Assembly: GCF_003054195.1 (NCBI RefSeq)
Contig: NZ_QBKP01000006.1
Coordinates: forward strand, 186,001-250,000
Length of the DNA: 64,000 bases
From: Gemmobacter caeni
Lineage (GTDB): Bacteria > Pseudomonadota > Alphaproteobacteria > Rhodobacterales > Rhodobacteraceae
Reading direction: 5' to 3'
Below, one piece after another: positions 17,879 to 25,581 of this stretch. How positions within the stretch are numbered: the first letter of the stretch is position 1; each line of letters opens with the position of its first letter. The notes below the pieces were generated by a model. The model saw only the letters and a list, made by a program, of their open reading frames with translations. It searched no databases and was not told where the DNA came from. The position numbers were made by a program, and so were the translations under genes.

Positions 17879-19369
17879 TCAGACCGGGGTGGCGTTGCGC
17901 TTCCTGCGCAGGCTGGTCCAGCCGAAGATCAGCAGGGCCCCGACGGCAAGGCCGATCAGTGTGGCCGAGATGGGGCGCTCGAAGAACACCATCATATCCC
18001 CGTTCGACAGGCTCAGCGACTGTGCAAAACGCCATTCGAACAGCGGCCCCAGCACCAGCCCGATCACCATGGGGAAGGCAGGGATGTCATTGCGGATCAT
18101 GATGCGCCCGACGATAGCGAAGACAATCATGATCAGCGCATCGCTGACGCGATAATTCTGCGTGTATGACCCGATCAGGGCCAGGATCATCACACAGGCC
18201 CCGATGAAGCGCGGGTTAAAGTTGGCCAGTTTCGTGATGTATTTCGTTGCGAACAGAAGGATCACGAGGATCAGGATGTTCGCAAGGAAAAGCGAGGCAT
18301 AAAGGCCGCTTACGAAATCGGGATGGTCAACGAACAGCCGCGGGCCGGGAACGATGTTGTGGATCATGAAGACGGTCAGAACCATCGCCATCAGCGGGTC
18401 GGTCGGCATCCCCAGCGACAGCAGCGGGATCATCACGGTCGAAGTGCAGGCCGAGATGGAGCTTTCGGAAGCGATCAGCCCTTCCGGCGCGCCTTTCCCG
18501 AACGTCTCTGGCTTTTTCGAAAGGCGCTTCGTGATCGAATAGCTCAGGAACTGCGCCCCGAACTCGCCAACACCGGGCAGAAGGCCCATCGTCAGACCAA
18601 GGCCGACCGACCGGCCCAGAACCTTGGGATAGCGCAACGCCTCCAGCAGGCCGCGGAAACGGTTGGAATATTCCATGTTCACCGTCGGCCCCTTGCGGGA
18701 GGGCGAGGTCAGCAGGACAAAGCCCTGGCTCATGGCGAAAAGGCCGATGACGACCGGGACAAGCGGCACACCGCCCAGAAGCCAGCCCTGATCAAAGGTG
18801 TAGCGCTGCGTGCTGAACACGCTTTCCATACCCACCGTGCCAAGGAACATGCCGAAACCCAGTGACATGACCGCCCCACCAACCTGATTGTAGTGGGCAA
18901 GGATCACCGAAGCGATGGCCAGAACGGCGATGGCCACATATTCCGGCGGGCCGAAGCTGGCCGCGACACCTGCAAGATAAGGGGCCAGAAACACCAGCGC
19001 CATGACCGAACAGATACCGCCGATGAACGAGGATGAATAGGCCAGCGACAGCGCACGATGCGCCTCGCCCCGCCTGGTCATCGGATAGCCGTCATAGGTT
19101 GTCAGCACGTTGACGGGTGTGCCCGGCACCTTGATGAGGATGGCCGGAATGGCCCCGCCGTACCAGGCGCCGCCGTAACAGCCCAGCAAGAGCGTGATGC
19201 CCGCCAGCGGTTCCAGTTGCAGCGAGAAGGGCAGCAGGATTGCCATGGCACCTGCGGGTTCAAGCCCCGGAATCGCGCCGACGGCAATGCCGCAGATCGC
19301 GCCGAGAAACAGGGCCAGAATGATCTGGATGGTCAGAATATGTTCGAAGCCGGCGATGACACTGTCCAC
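17879..19369 (-). CDS. tctA: Tripartite tricarboxylate transporter, large permease subunit
   Basis: A 496-residue polytopic inner-membrane protein with about 11-12 helices, TctA family. The GTG start (19369) follows GAGG by 6 nt and lies 8 nt after the tctB stop; the longer upstream frame overlaps tctB. Family landmarks are GAIPGLEPAGAMAILLP near the N-terminus, GAWYGGAIPAILIKVPGTP, TMGLLPGVGEFGAQFLSY and LGMPTDPLMA. The protein couples ion gradients to uptake of a ligand delivered by the periplasmic TctC. The operon continues into the phospho-lyase and kinase genes, suggesting these metabolise the imported compound. Confidence 0.93.
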   Translation of the reverse strand: MDSVIAGFEHILTIQIILALFLGAICGIAVGAIPGLEPAGAMAILLPFSLQLEPLAGITLLLGCYGGAWYGGAIPAILIKVPGTPVNVLTTYDGYPMTRRGEAHRALSLAYSSSFIGGICSVMALVFLAPYLAGVAASFGPPEYVAIAVLAIASVILAHYNQVGGAVMSLGFGMFLGTVGMESVFSTQRYTFDQGWLLGGVPLVPVVIGLFAMSQGFVLLTSPSRKGPTVNMEYSNRFRGLLEALRYPKVLGRSVGLGLTMGLLPGVGEFGAQFLSYSITKRLSKKPETFGKGAPEGLIASESSISACTSTVMIPLLSLGMPTDPLMAMVLTVFMIHNIVPGPRLFVDHPDFVSGLYASLFLANILILVILLFATKYITKLANFNPRFIGACVMILALIGSYTQNYRVSDALIMIVFAIVGRIMIRNDIPAFPMVIGLVLGPLFEWRFAQSLSLSNGDMMVFFERPISATLIGLAVGALLIFGWTSLRRKRNATPV

Positions 19370-19377
19370 GGGGAACC

Positions 19378-19992
19378 TCAGAGGTAAATGGCGACGGACC
19401 GGACGAACCAGTCCGGGAAGAACGCCGGGTAAAGCGGAGCCATCGGGAACCACACGCCCATCAACACGCGGAAGACCAGCACAACAAGAACGACGAACAG
19501 CGCGGCCTTCAGCTTCCATGCCGTGCTGCGCAGCCCCGCCATCCAGATCACCACCTGCATGAAGATGAAGGACGGCAGCGCAAAGCCGCCCCAGCCGACA
19601 GCAAAAAGATAGACGATGAATGCGGCTGAATACTTCAGCGCTGGACCAAGCGCGCCAAAAGCCCAAAGCGACTTCTGCCGGAAATCGGCGCCGAACCTCG
19701 CAGCGCGGCCCGCACGGACCCAGCGCAGCGCCTCGAAGCCGCCCGCCGCGACGGTGATGGACAGCGCAAAGATCGGCCAGGTGGCAGGCTCGACCCACCA
19801 CCCCTTGTGCATGGGGGCCGCGCGGGTCGCGACCGGCACCAGCAACAGCAGAATGCCCGCGAGGATGACGAAGACGAGCGCGATCAGCGATTGTGCTTCA
19901 GGATGGACGAATTCGGTGTGCTCCGGGTCGTCCGGCAAGGGCACACCATGCGGCACGGGCTCGAACCCCGATGCCCCTGGATCGGTGGACAT
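19378..19992 (-). CDS. tctB: Tripartite tricarboxylate transporter, small subunit
   Basis: A 204-residue inner-membrane protein with about four hydrophobic helices after a polar N-terminal tail of about 40 residues. Size, topology and position between tctC and tctA identify the TctB family, the poorly conserved small membrane subunit. It is separated from tctC by about 120 nt that contain two hairpins, while its stop lies only 8 nt from the tctA start. Confidence 0.88.
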   Translation of the reverse strand: MSTDPGASGFEPVPHGVPLPDDPEHTEFVHPEAQSLIALVFVILAGILLLLVPVATRAAPMHKGWWVEPATWPIFALSITVAAGGFEALRWVRAGRAARFGADFRQKSLWAFGALGPALKYSAAFIVYLFAVGWGGFALPSFIFMQVVIWMAGLRSTAWKLKAALFVVLVVLVFRVLMGVWFPMAPLYPAFFPDWFVRSVAIYL

Positions 19993-20047
19993 GGCATCTC
20001 CATTGCGGCCAGCGGCCGCGCAGCCTGCTTTGCGGGTGGAAAAGGCG

Positions 20048-20104
20048 GGGCGTTTTCACGCCCGGCAACCTTCATATCTGCCGGGCCGCGCGAAGCGCCC
20101 GGCA
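20048..20104 (-). terminator. Two hairpins between tctC and tctB
   Basis: An 8-bp stem (TGCCGGGC/GCCCGGCA, 20079-20104) directly after the tctC stop and a second 5-bp G/C stem (20048-20063) lie in the 122-nt gap. No strong U-tract follows. Such structures commonly stabilise or partially terminate transcripts so that the receptor is made in excess over the permease. Confidence 0.5.
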
Positions 20105-20114
20105 GCATGTCACA

Positions 20115-21047
20115 TTATTCCTGCATTTCCTTCACCAGCGCCTCTGCCGCGCTGTAGTCGGCATCAATGCGCGCCTTGGCATCGGCAGCACCCATCCAGT
20201 AGACACCTGCCCCGGTATTCTTCGCGACATCCTGCGCCTTTTCCGAAGCCATCGCCTTCTCGGCCACCGCCGCCAGCTTGTCGATGATGTCCTGCGGCGT
20301 TCCCTTCGGCACGAAGAGGCCGTTCCACAGCGTGATGTCGAGGCCCGGCACCTGTTCGGACAGCAGCTTGACATCAGGCGCCAGGGAAAGCGGCTGGTCG
20401 GTATAGGCGGCAACCACCTTGACCTGATCGAGGCAGGGCAGAACCAGCGCCATCGACGTCGCCATCACATCGACATCCCCCGATTGCAGCAGCGTACAAT
20501 CCAGCAGGTCCGCCGGTGTATCAGCCGCAAACGAGAACCCCAACCGCTTGGCCGCGGCGAAAGTCGCCATGGTGGGCACCACGTCATAGCCAAAATGCCC
20601 CAGTTTGACCGGGTTGTCCTTCGCATAGGCGGCAAGGCTCGCCATGTCGCTGTAAGGCGCATCCCCACGCGCGACCAGCGCGAACGGATAGGTCAGGAAG
20701 ATCCCCACGGGCTCAAACGTGTCCCGGTTATACGTCGCGACCTGCTTGATGACATGCACGGTGGGCACGTCGATCACGAAAGATCCCACGGTATAGCCGT
20801 CGGGCGTGGCCTGGGCCACGAAGGTCGCCCCCTCCACCGCGCCGCCACCGGGCCGGTTGACCACCTTGGCCGGAACGCCGGTTTCGGTGGTGAATTCATC
20901 CGCGATGATGCGGGTCAGCTGGTCCTCAAGATCACCCGGCGGCCAGGGCACGACCATCGTGACGGGGCGTTTCGGGTATTCAGCCAGCGCAGGCGCCGCA
21001 AAGGCGAAGGCCGCCAGACCTGCCAGAAACAGTTTCGTGGTGTACAT
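20115..21047 (-). CDS. tctC: Tripartite tricarboxylate transporter substrate-binding protein
   Basis: A 310-residue periplasmic receptor of the Bug/TctC family. ATG 21047 follows GGGAG by 7 nt. An N-terminal Sec signal (MYTTKLFLAGLAAFAFAAPALA) precedes the mature start EYPKRPVTMVVPW, the classic TctC opening. The GGGAVEGATFVAQATPDGYT segment matches the ligand-binding region. The ligand is unknown; TctC paralogues bind many carboxylates and related compounds. It heads the operon tctC-tctB-tctA-phospholyase-kinase. Confidence 0.93.
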   Translation of the reverse strand: MYTTKLFLAGLAAFAFAAPALAEYPKRPVTMVVPWPPGDLEDQLTRIIADEFTTETGVPAKVVNRPGGGAVEGATFVAQATPDGYTVGSFVIDVPTVHVIKQVATYNRDTFEPVGIFLTYPFALVARGDAPYSDMASLAAYAKDNPVKLGHFGYDVVPTMATFAAAKRLGFSFAADTPADLLDCTLLQSGDVDVMATSMALVLPCLDQVKVVAAYTDQPLSLAPDVKLLSEQVPGLDITLWNGLFVPKGTPQDIIDKLAAVAEKAMASEKAQDVAKNTGAGVYWMGAADAKARIDADYSAAEALVKEMQE

Positions 21048-21065
21048 CGTCGTCTCCCTGTGGTT

Positions 21066-21090
21066 TATTATTGACACCGACGGTTCAATG
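21066..21090. promoter_or_regulatory. Candidate IclR operator A (tctC/iclR intergenic)
   Basis: CACC-GAC-GGTT (core 21075-21085) lies within imperfect ATTGA...TCAAT arms. It matches the CACC-N3-GGTG core of the sites at 22012 and 28122 with one mismatch and would overlap the tctC transcription start. Confidence 0.55.
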
Positions 21091-21116
21091 CTATTGATTG
21101 AGGTCTGGTCCGTCAA
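21088..21116 (-). promoter_or_regulatory. Predicted sigma70-type promoter of tct operon
   Basis: On the minus strand, TTGACG (-35, 21111-21116) and TAGCAT (-10, 21088-21093) are separated by 17 nt. The start would be about 35 nt upstream of tctC. Confidence 0.5.
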
Positions 21117-21166
21117 CGTATTTGATGCCGTCCAGATGCCCGTTTTTGACGGGAAGGGAGCTCTCC

Positions 21167-21958
21167 ATGTCCAGCACAGTTGCCAAAGCCCTGTCATTGC
21201 TCGATTTCTTTTCAGAATCCGAACCCGAGATCGGACTCTCGGAACTTGCCCGCCGGTCCGGCGTCGATAAGGCGACCGTGCATCGGATGCTGGTGGTGAT
21301 GTGCGATTACGGGTTGCTGGAAAAACGTGGCGACGCACGGCTTTACCGCCTGGGCGCGGGCGTGCTGCGTCTGGCGCGGGTGCGAGAAACGGCTTTTCCC
21401 GTTTCCTCCGTCTTCCAGCATTCCCTTGATTCGCTCTCCGCGGCCCTTGGTGAAACGGCGCATGCCTCCCTTGTTTCCGGTCGCGCCCTTGCAACCATCG
21501 GGGTCAGCGAAAGCAATCGGGGCAGCCGCGTCTCACTGGTGGCGGGGGAGATTCTGCCGCTTCACAGCACGGCGTCAGGCCTTGTGGTTCTGGCCTTCGC
21601 GCGCCCTGACTTTGTTGATCGCGCCCTGTCGGAGGCTCTGCTGGCCAAGACCTCACGAACCATCACGGACTCCAGCATTCTCAAGGCCCGCCTGCAGGAA
21701 GTGCGGCTGACCGGCTATGCCGAGGCCGACCAGACCAACGAGGATGACGTCTACGGCATTGCCGTCCCCGTCTTCGACACGGATGGAACTCCGGCGGGCG
21801 CGGTCGCCGTTGCCGTGCCCGCGCACCGCATGACCAGCGACCTGCGCCGTCAGACCATCGCCGCCCTGTTTGGCGAGGCGGAGAAGCTGAACTACGGCAT
21901 CGGCGGGCGTCCGTCAGCCGAGTTTCGCGCAGCCGCAGCGCGTTTTGCCCAGTCCTGA
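21167..21958 (+). CDS. IclR-family transcriptional regulator (1)
   Basis: 263 residues from ATG 21167, which has AAGGGAG upstream; the frame extends further 5' through the promoter region. An N-terminal winged HTH (about residues 1-65) with recognition segment VDKATVHRML is followed by the effector-binding GAF-like domain (GETAHASLVSG, LPLHSTASGLV). It is divergent from tctC and upstream of the ALDH operon, so it is likely the local regulator of both. It is strikingly similar to the second IclR at 29 kb, with an identical DKATVHR recognition core. A self-regulatory role is inferred from the operator-like sequence in the intergenic region. Confidence 0.92.
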   Translation: MSSTVAKALSLLDFFSESEPEIGLSELARRSGVDKATVHRMLVVMCDYGLLEKRGDARLYRLGAGVLRLARVRETAFPVSSVFQHSLDSLSAALGETAHASLVSGRALATIGVSESNRGSRVSLVAGEILPLHSTASGLVVLAFARPDFVDRALSEALLAKTSRTITDSSILKARLQEVRLTGYAEADQTNEDDVYGIAVPVFDTDGTPAGAVAVAVPAHRMTSDLRRQTIAALFGEAEKLNYGIGGRPSAEFRAAAARFAQS

Positions 21959-21980
21959 CGCCCCGCAACGCAACGTGCTG

Positions 21981-22009
21981 TTGACCCGTCACGATGATCG
22001 GTGCATGAT
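21981..22009 (+). promoter_or_regulatory. Predicted promoter of ALDH-HAD-aminotransferase operon
   Basis: TTGACC (-35, 21981-21986), 17-nt spacer, CATGAT (-10, 22004-22009). The operator-like palindrome starts 2 nt after the -10. Confidence 0.5.
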
Positions 22010-22011
22010 AA

Positions 22012-22024
22012 ACACCATTGGTGT
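22012..22024. promoter_or_regulatory. Candidate IclR operator B
   Basis: ACACCATTGGTGT, a palindrome with 6-nt arms around one base, flanked by A/T-rich sequence (ATAA left, AAATAA right). It lies just downstream of the predicted -10 of the ALDH operon, a position expected for repression. Confidence 0.6.
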
Positions 22025-22047
22025 AAATAAAGAACCGATGAACCCTC

Positions 22048-23523
22048 ATGACCTCGATTGAAAGCCTTCGCCGTTCGCCGCTCGCGCCGTTCCTGCACGT
22101 CATCAACGGCAAAAGGCAGCCCGCCTCGGATGGCGGCACGCGTATTGTCCGGTCGCCCATCGACGGCTCGGTCCTGACAACCTGCGCCAATGGCACCGCA
22201 GCGGATGCGGAAGCGGCCATCGCTGCGGCCCGCACAGCCTTTGACGACGGGCGCTGGTCGGATCTGTCTCCAGCCGCGCGAAAGCAGATCCTTCTTCGCT
22301 GGGCAGACCTTATCGAGGCGAGCGCGCTGGAAATCGCGGTTCTGGGTGTACGCGAGAACGGAACCGAGATCGGCATGGCGCTGAAGGCCGAGCCGCATTC
22401 GGCGGTGGCCACGATCCGCTATTATGCCGAGGCAATCGACAAGCTGACCGGCGAGGTCGCGCCGACCGACCCCGCCTTCCTTGGCCTTGTCCATCGGGCG
22501 CCCGTGGGCGTGGTGGGGGCCATCGTGCCATGGAACTTCCCGCTGATGATCGGCGCCTGGAAATTCGGCCCCGCGTTGGCGGCTGGCTGCACCATGGTCC
22601 TGAAACCTGCTGAAACCGCTTCGCTTTCATTGCTGCGTGTGGCCGAACTGGCGCTTGAGGCAGGCATGCCCGCCGGGGTCTTCAATGTCGTGACCGGCGA
22701 AGGGGCTATCGTCGGCGCCGCTCTCGCATCTTCCATGGATGTCGATGCACTGGTCTTCACCGGCTCCGGCCCGACAGGACGCAGGCTGATGGAGGCCTCG
22801 GCACGGTCGAACCTCAAGCGCGTCTACCTTGAACTGGGGGGCAAGTCGCCGAATATCGTCTTCGCCGATGCGCCCGATCTGGACGAGGCGGCGAAAGTCT
22901 CGGCCCAGGGTATCTTCCGCAATTCGGGACAGGTCTGCATTGCCGGGTCGCGCATCCTGGTCGAGCGCAGTATCCACACGGCCTTAGTCGAAAAACTGGC
23001 CGCCCATGCTGCCGCAATCAAGGTTGGCGATCCCCTGGACAATGCGACGCAGGCGGGGGCAGTGAACTCTGAACGGCAATTGCTTCAGAACCTGGCTTTC
23101 GTCGACGAGGCGAAGGCAAACGGACGGAATGTCATCGGCGGTGCGCGTCTCTTGCAGGAAACCGGCGGCTACTACATGGCGCCTGCCATCGTCGCGGATG
23201 CAAGACCCGAAGACCGCGTGTTTCGGGAAGAGGTTTTCGGCCCGGTGGTAACCGTGACGCCGTTCGACACAGAGGCCGAAGCCATCGCCCTGGCCAATGA
23301 TTCGACCTATGGGCTGGCCGCGGCGGTCTGGACATCGAACCTGTCGCGCGCGCACCGGATGGTGCGCAAGATCCATGCTGGCCTTGTCCATGTGAACACC
23401 TATGGCGGCTCCGACCTGACGGTGCCGCTGGGCGGCGTGAAGCAATCCGGCAACGGCCATGACAAGTCACTGCATGCCTTCGACAAATATCTCGATCTGA
23501 AAACCGCATGGGTAAAGCTGTGA
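22048..23523 (+). CDS. NAD(P)-dependent aldehyde dehydrogenase (PuuC-like)
   Basis: A 491-residue ALDH-superfamily enzyme oxidising an aldehyde to the carboxylate in the cytosol. The catalytic machinery is intact: Asn163 (VPWNFP), Glu262 (LELGGKSP) and nucleophile Cys297 (NSGQVCIAG). The NAD motif FTGSGPTG is near 238. The C-terminus GGVKQSGNGHDKSLHAFDKY resembles gamma-glutamyl-gamma-aminobutyraldehyde dehydrogenase (PuuC). It is the first gene of an operon with a HAD protein and an omega-aminotransferase and could oxidise the semialdehyde released by the phospho-lyase encoded by the tct operon. That link is an inference supported by shared operator-like sites. Confidence 0.88.
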   Translation: MTSIESLRRSPLAPFLHVINGKRQPASDGGTRIVRSPIDGSVLTTCANGTAADAEAAIAAARTAFDDGRWSDLSPAARKQILLRWADLIEASALEIAVLGVRENGTEIGMALKAEPHSAVATIRYYAEAIDKLTGEVAPTDPAFLGLVHRAPVGVVGAIVPWNFPLMIGAWKFGPALAAGCTMVLKPAETASLSLLRVAELALEAGMPAGVFNVVTGEGAIVGAALASSMDVDALVFTGSGPTGRRLMEASARSNLKRVYLELGGKSPNIVFADAPDLDEAAKVSAQGIFRNSGQVCIAGSRILVERSIHTALVEKLAAHAAAIKVGDPLDNATQAGAVNSERQLLQNLAFVDEAKANGRNVIGGARLLQETGGYYMAPAIVADARPEDRVFREEVFGPVVTVTPFDTEAEAIALANDSTYGLAAAVWTSNLSRAHRMVRKIHAGLVHVNTYGGSDLTVPLGGVKQSGNGHDKSLHAFDKYLDLKTAWVKL

Positions 23524-24170
23524 GCCGCGCACTGGTGCTCGATTTCGGCGGGGTCATCTCGAAGACCCTGTTCGAGACGCATGCGCTTTCGGAGGCGGCT
23601 CTCGGCCTCGCCCCCGGCACGCTGGTCTGGCGAGGGCCGTTCGATCCCGGTCAGGACGCTCCGTGGCGGGCGATGCAAGCCGGCGAAATCACCGAACGCG
23701 ATTACTGGGCGCTTCGGATGCGCGAGACAGGCGCATTGGTGGGCGAGCACTGGACCGAATTTCCGCAATTCGTGGGCCGTTTGCGGGGGGCGGATCCTGC
23801 CGCCGTCATCCGGCCCGAAGCGCTGGAAACCATCCGGGCCGCACAGGCAGAAGGTTTCCGCCTTGCGATCCTGTCCAACGAGCTGGACCTGTTCTACGGC
23901 AGGGATTTCCGCACGAAGTTGCCGTTTCTCGCGGACTTCGACCTGATCGTGGATGCGACCTATACGGGCATCCTGAAACCTGACCCGCGCGCCTTCCACC
24001 TTGTGACCGAAGGGCTTGCCTTGCCCGCCGATGCCTGCGTCTTTGTCGATGATCAGGCCAGAAACCTGCGCGGCGCGGCAGAGGTGGGCATGCCCCATGT
24101 CCATTTCGATGTCACCAAACCGGGCGACAGCTATGCGCGCGCCCTTTCCCTGTTACGCCAAGGAGATTGA
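23520..24170 (+). CDS. HAD-like hydrolase with DFGGV motif I
   Basis: 216 residues from a GTG overlapping the ALDH stop (GTGA); ATG 23508 is an alternative four codons upstream. Motif I is LVLDFGGVI, with nucleophile Asp8 but Gly replacing the second Asp that acts as acid/base in phosphatases. The Ser motif (LAILSNELD), Lys (ILKPDP) and acidic loop (FVDDQARNLRGA) are conserved. This pattern is typical of epoxide-hydrolase N-domain/HAD-IA-v3 proteins. Phosphatase activity is doubtful, and hydrolysis of another substrate or a non-enzymatic role is possible. Confidence 0.8.
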   Translation: MSRALVLDFGGVISKTLFETHALSEAALGLAPGTLVWRGPFDPGQDAPWRAMQAGEITERDYWALRMRETGALVGEHWTEFPQFVGRLRGADPAAVIRPEALETIRAAQAEGFRLAILSNELDLFYGRDFRTKLPFLADFDLIVDATYTGILKPDPRAFHLVTEGLALPADACVFVDDQARNLRGAAEVGMPHVHFDVTKPGDSYARALSLLRQGD

Positions 24171-24174
24171 CCCC

Positions 24175-25527
24175 ATGAAAGACTCCAATTTCCTCAAGGA
24201 AAACAACGCACGCCGTCTCTGGCACCCGATGACGCATCCCGCCGACAGCCTGGCCAATCCGCCCGACATCATCGTCGAGGCAGAAGGGGTGGAGATCATC
24301 GACATCGACGGGCACCGGACAGTCGATGCGGTGGGCGGGTTGTGGAACGTCAACCTTGGCTATTCCTGCCAGCCGGTGAAGGACGCCATCACCGCGCAGC
24401 TGGGCCGCCTGCCCTATTATTCGATTTTCCGCGGCACGACGAATGACAATGTCATCGAACTGGCCGAGATGCTGGCCGAGTTTTTCGCGCCGGACGGCCT
24501 GTCCCGCGCTTTCTATACCTCGGGCGGTTCGGACGGGGTCGAGGTCGCGCTGAGGCTGGCCCGGCAGTATCATAAGATCCGGGGCGAGGCGGGGCGCGTG
24601 AAGTTCCTCAGCCTGAAGAAAGGCTATCACGGCACGCATACGCTTGGCGCTTCGGTGAACGGCAATGCCAACTTCCGCACTCAGTACGAGCCGCTGATGC
24701 CGGGCTGCTTCCATATTCCGGCGCCCTACACCTATCGCAACCCGTTCAACGAAACCGATCCCGCGCGGCTGGCGCAGTTTTGCCTTGCCGCCATCGAGGA
24801 CGAGATCAAGTTTCAGGATGCCTCGACCATCGCCGCCTTCATCATGGAGCCGGTGCTGGGCGCGGGCGGCGTGATCCCGCCGCATGAAAGCTTCATGCCC
24901 GGTGTGCGGGCGCTGTGCTCGAAATACGGCATCCTGCTGATCGCGGACGAGGTGATCACCGCCTTCGGCCGGACGGGCAGCAAGACCGGGTCGCGCCACT
25001 GGGGGGTGCAACCCGATCTGCTGGTTTCCGCCAAGGCGATCACCAACGGCTATTTCCCTTTCGGCGCGGTGATGATCTCCGACGCGGTTGCCGAGGTTTT
25101 CGAGAAGGATACTACCGGCAAGGGCGCGATCGGGTCGGGCTATACCTACTCGGGCCATCCGGTCGGGGCGGCGGCAGCGGTCGCCTGCGTGCAGGAGATC
25201 GAGCGCCAGCAGATCCACCTGAATGCCGGAGCGCGGGGCACCCAGCTTTTCGCCGGGCTTCAGGCGCTGATGGCGCGGCACCAGATCATCGGTGATGTGC
25301 GCGGCGGGCACGGCCTGATGTGCGCGCTGGAACTGGTAGCCGACCGGGCAAGCAAGGCCCCGGTCGACAAGAAGATCATTGGCAAAGTGCACCGCGCCAC
25401 TTACGAGGCCGGGGCGATGGTCCGTGTATCCGGCAACAACATCATCCTCTCGCCACCGCTCGTGGTGACCGAAGCAGATGTGGCCAAAATCCTGTCCGCG
25501 CTCGAAGCGGGCTTCTCGTCACTGTAA
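24175..25527 (+). CDS. Class-III omega-aminotransferase
   Basis: 450 residues; AAGGAG precedes ATG 24175. It is a PLP fold-type I class III transaminase: YTSGGSDGVEVALRLARQYH, KKGYHGTHTLG, LLIADEVITAFGRTG (PLP-nitrogen Asp) and SAKAITNGYFPFGAV (Schiff-base Lys287). The opening ARRLWHPMTHP matches the omega-amino acid:pyruvate and taurine/polyamine aminotransferase group. In context it may remove a terminal amino group from the imported compound or a pathway intermediate and supply an aldehyde to the upstream ALDH. It ends the operon before a strong bidirectional terminator. Confidence 0.88.
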   Translation: MKDSNFLKENNARRLWHPMTHPADSLANPPDIIVEAEGVEIIDIDGHRTVDAVGGLWNVNLGYSCQPVKDAITAQLGRLPYYSIFRGTTNDNVIELAEMLAEFFAPDGLSRAFYTSGGSDGVEVALRLARQYHKIRGEAGRVKFLSLKKGYHGTHTLGASVNGNANFRTQYEPLMPGCFHIPAPYTYRNPFNETDPARLAQFCLAAIEDEIKFQDASTIAAFIMEPVLGAGGVIPPHESFMPGVRALCSKYGILLIADEVITAFGRTGSKTGSRHWGVQPDLLVSAKAITNGYFPFGAVMISDAVAEVFEKDTTGKGAIGSGYTYSGHPVGAAAAVACVQEIERQQIHLNAGARGTQLFAGLQALMARHQIIGDVRGGHGLMCALELVADRASKAPVDKKIIGKVHRATYEAGAMVRVSGNNIILSPPLVVTEADVAKILSALEAGFSSL

Positions 25528-25547
25528 TCGCGCCTCCGGGCCAGAAC

Positions 25548-25577
25548 AAAGGCCCGCCCTGCAAAGGGCGGGCCTTT
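25548..25577. terminator. Perfect 13-bp bidirectional terminator hairpin
   Basis: AAAGGCCCGCCCT and its exact complement are separated by GCAA. AAA on one flank and TTT on the other serve both convergent genes (aminotransferase on plus, flavoprotein on minus). Confidence 0.85.
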
Positions 25578-25581
25578 CGCG

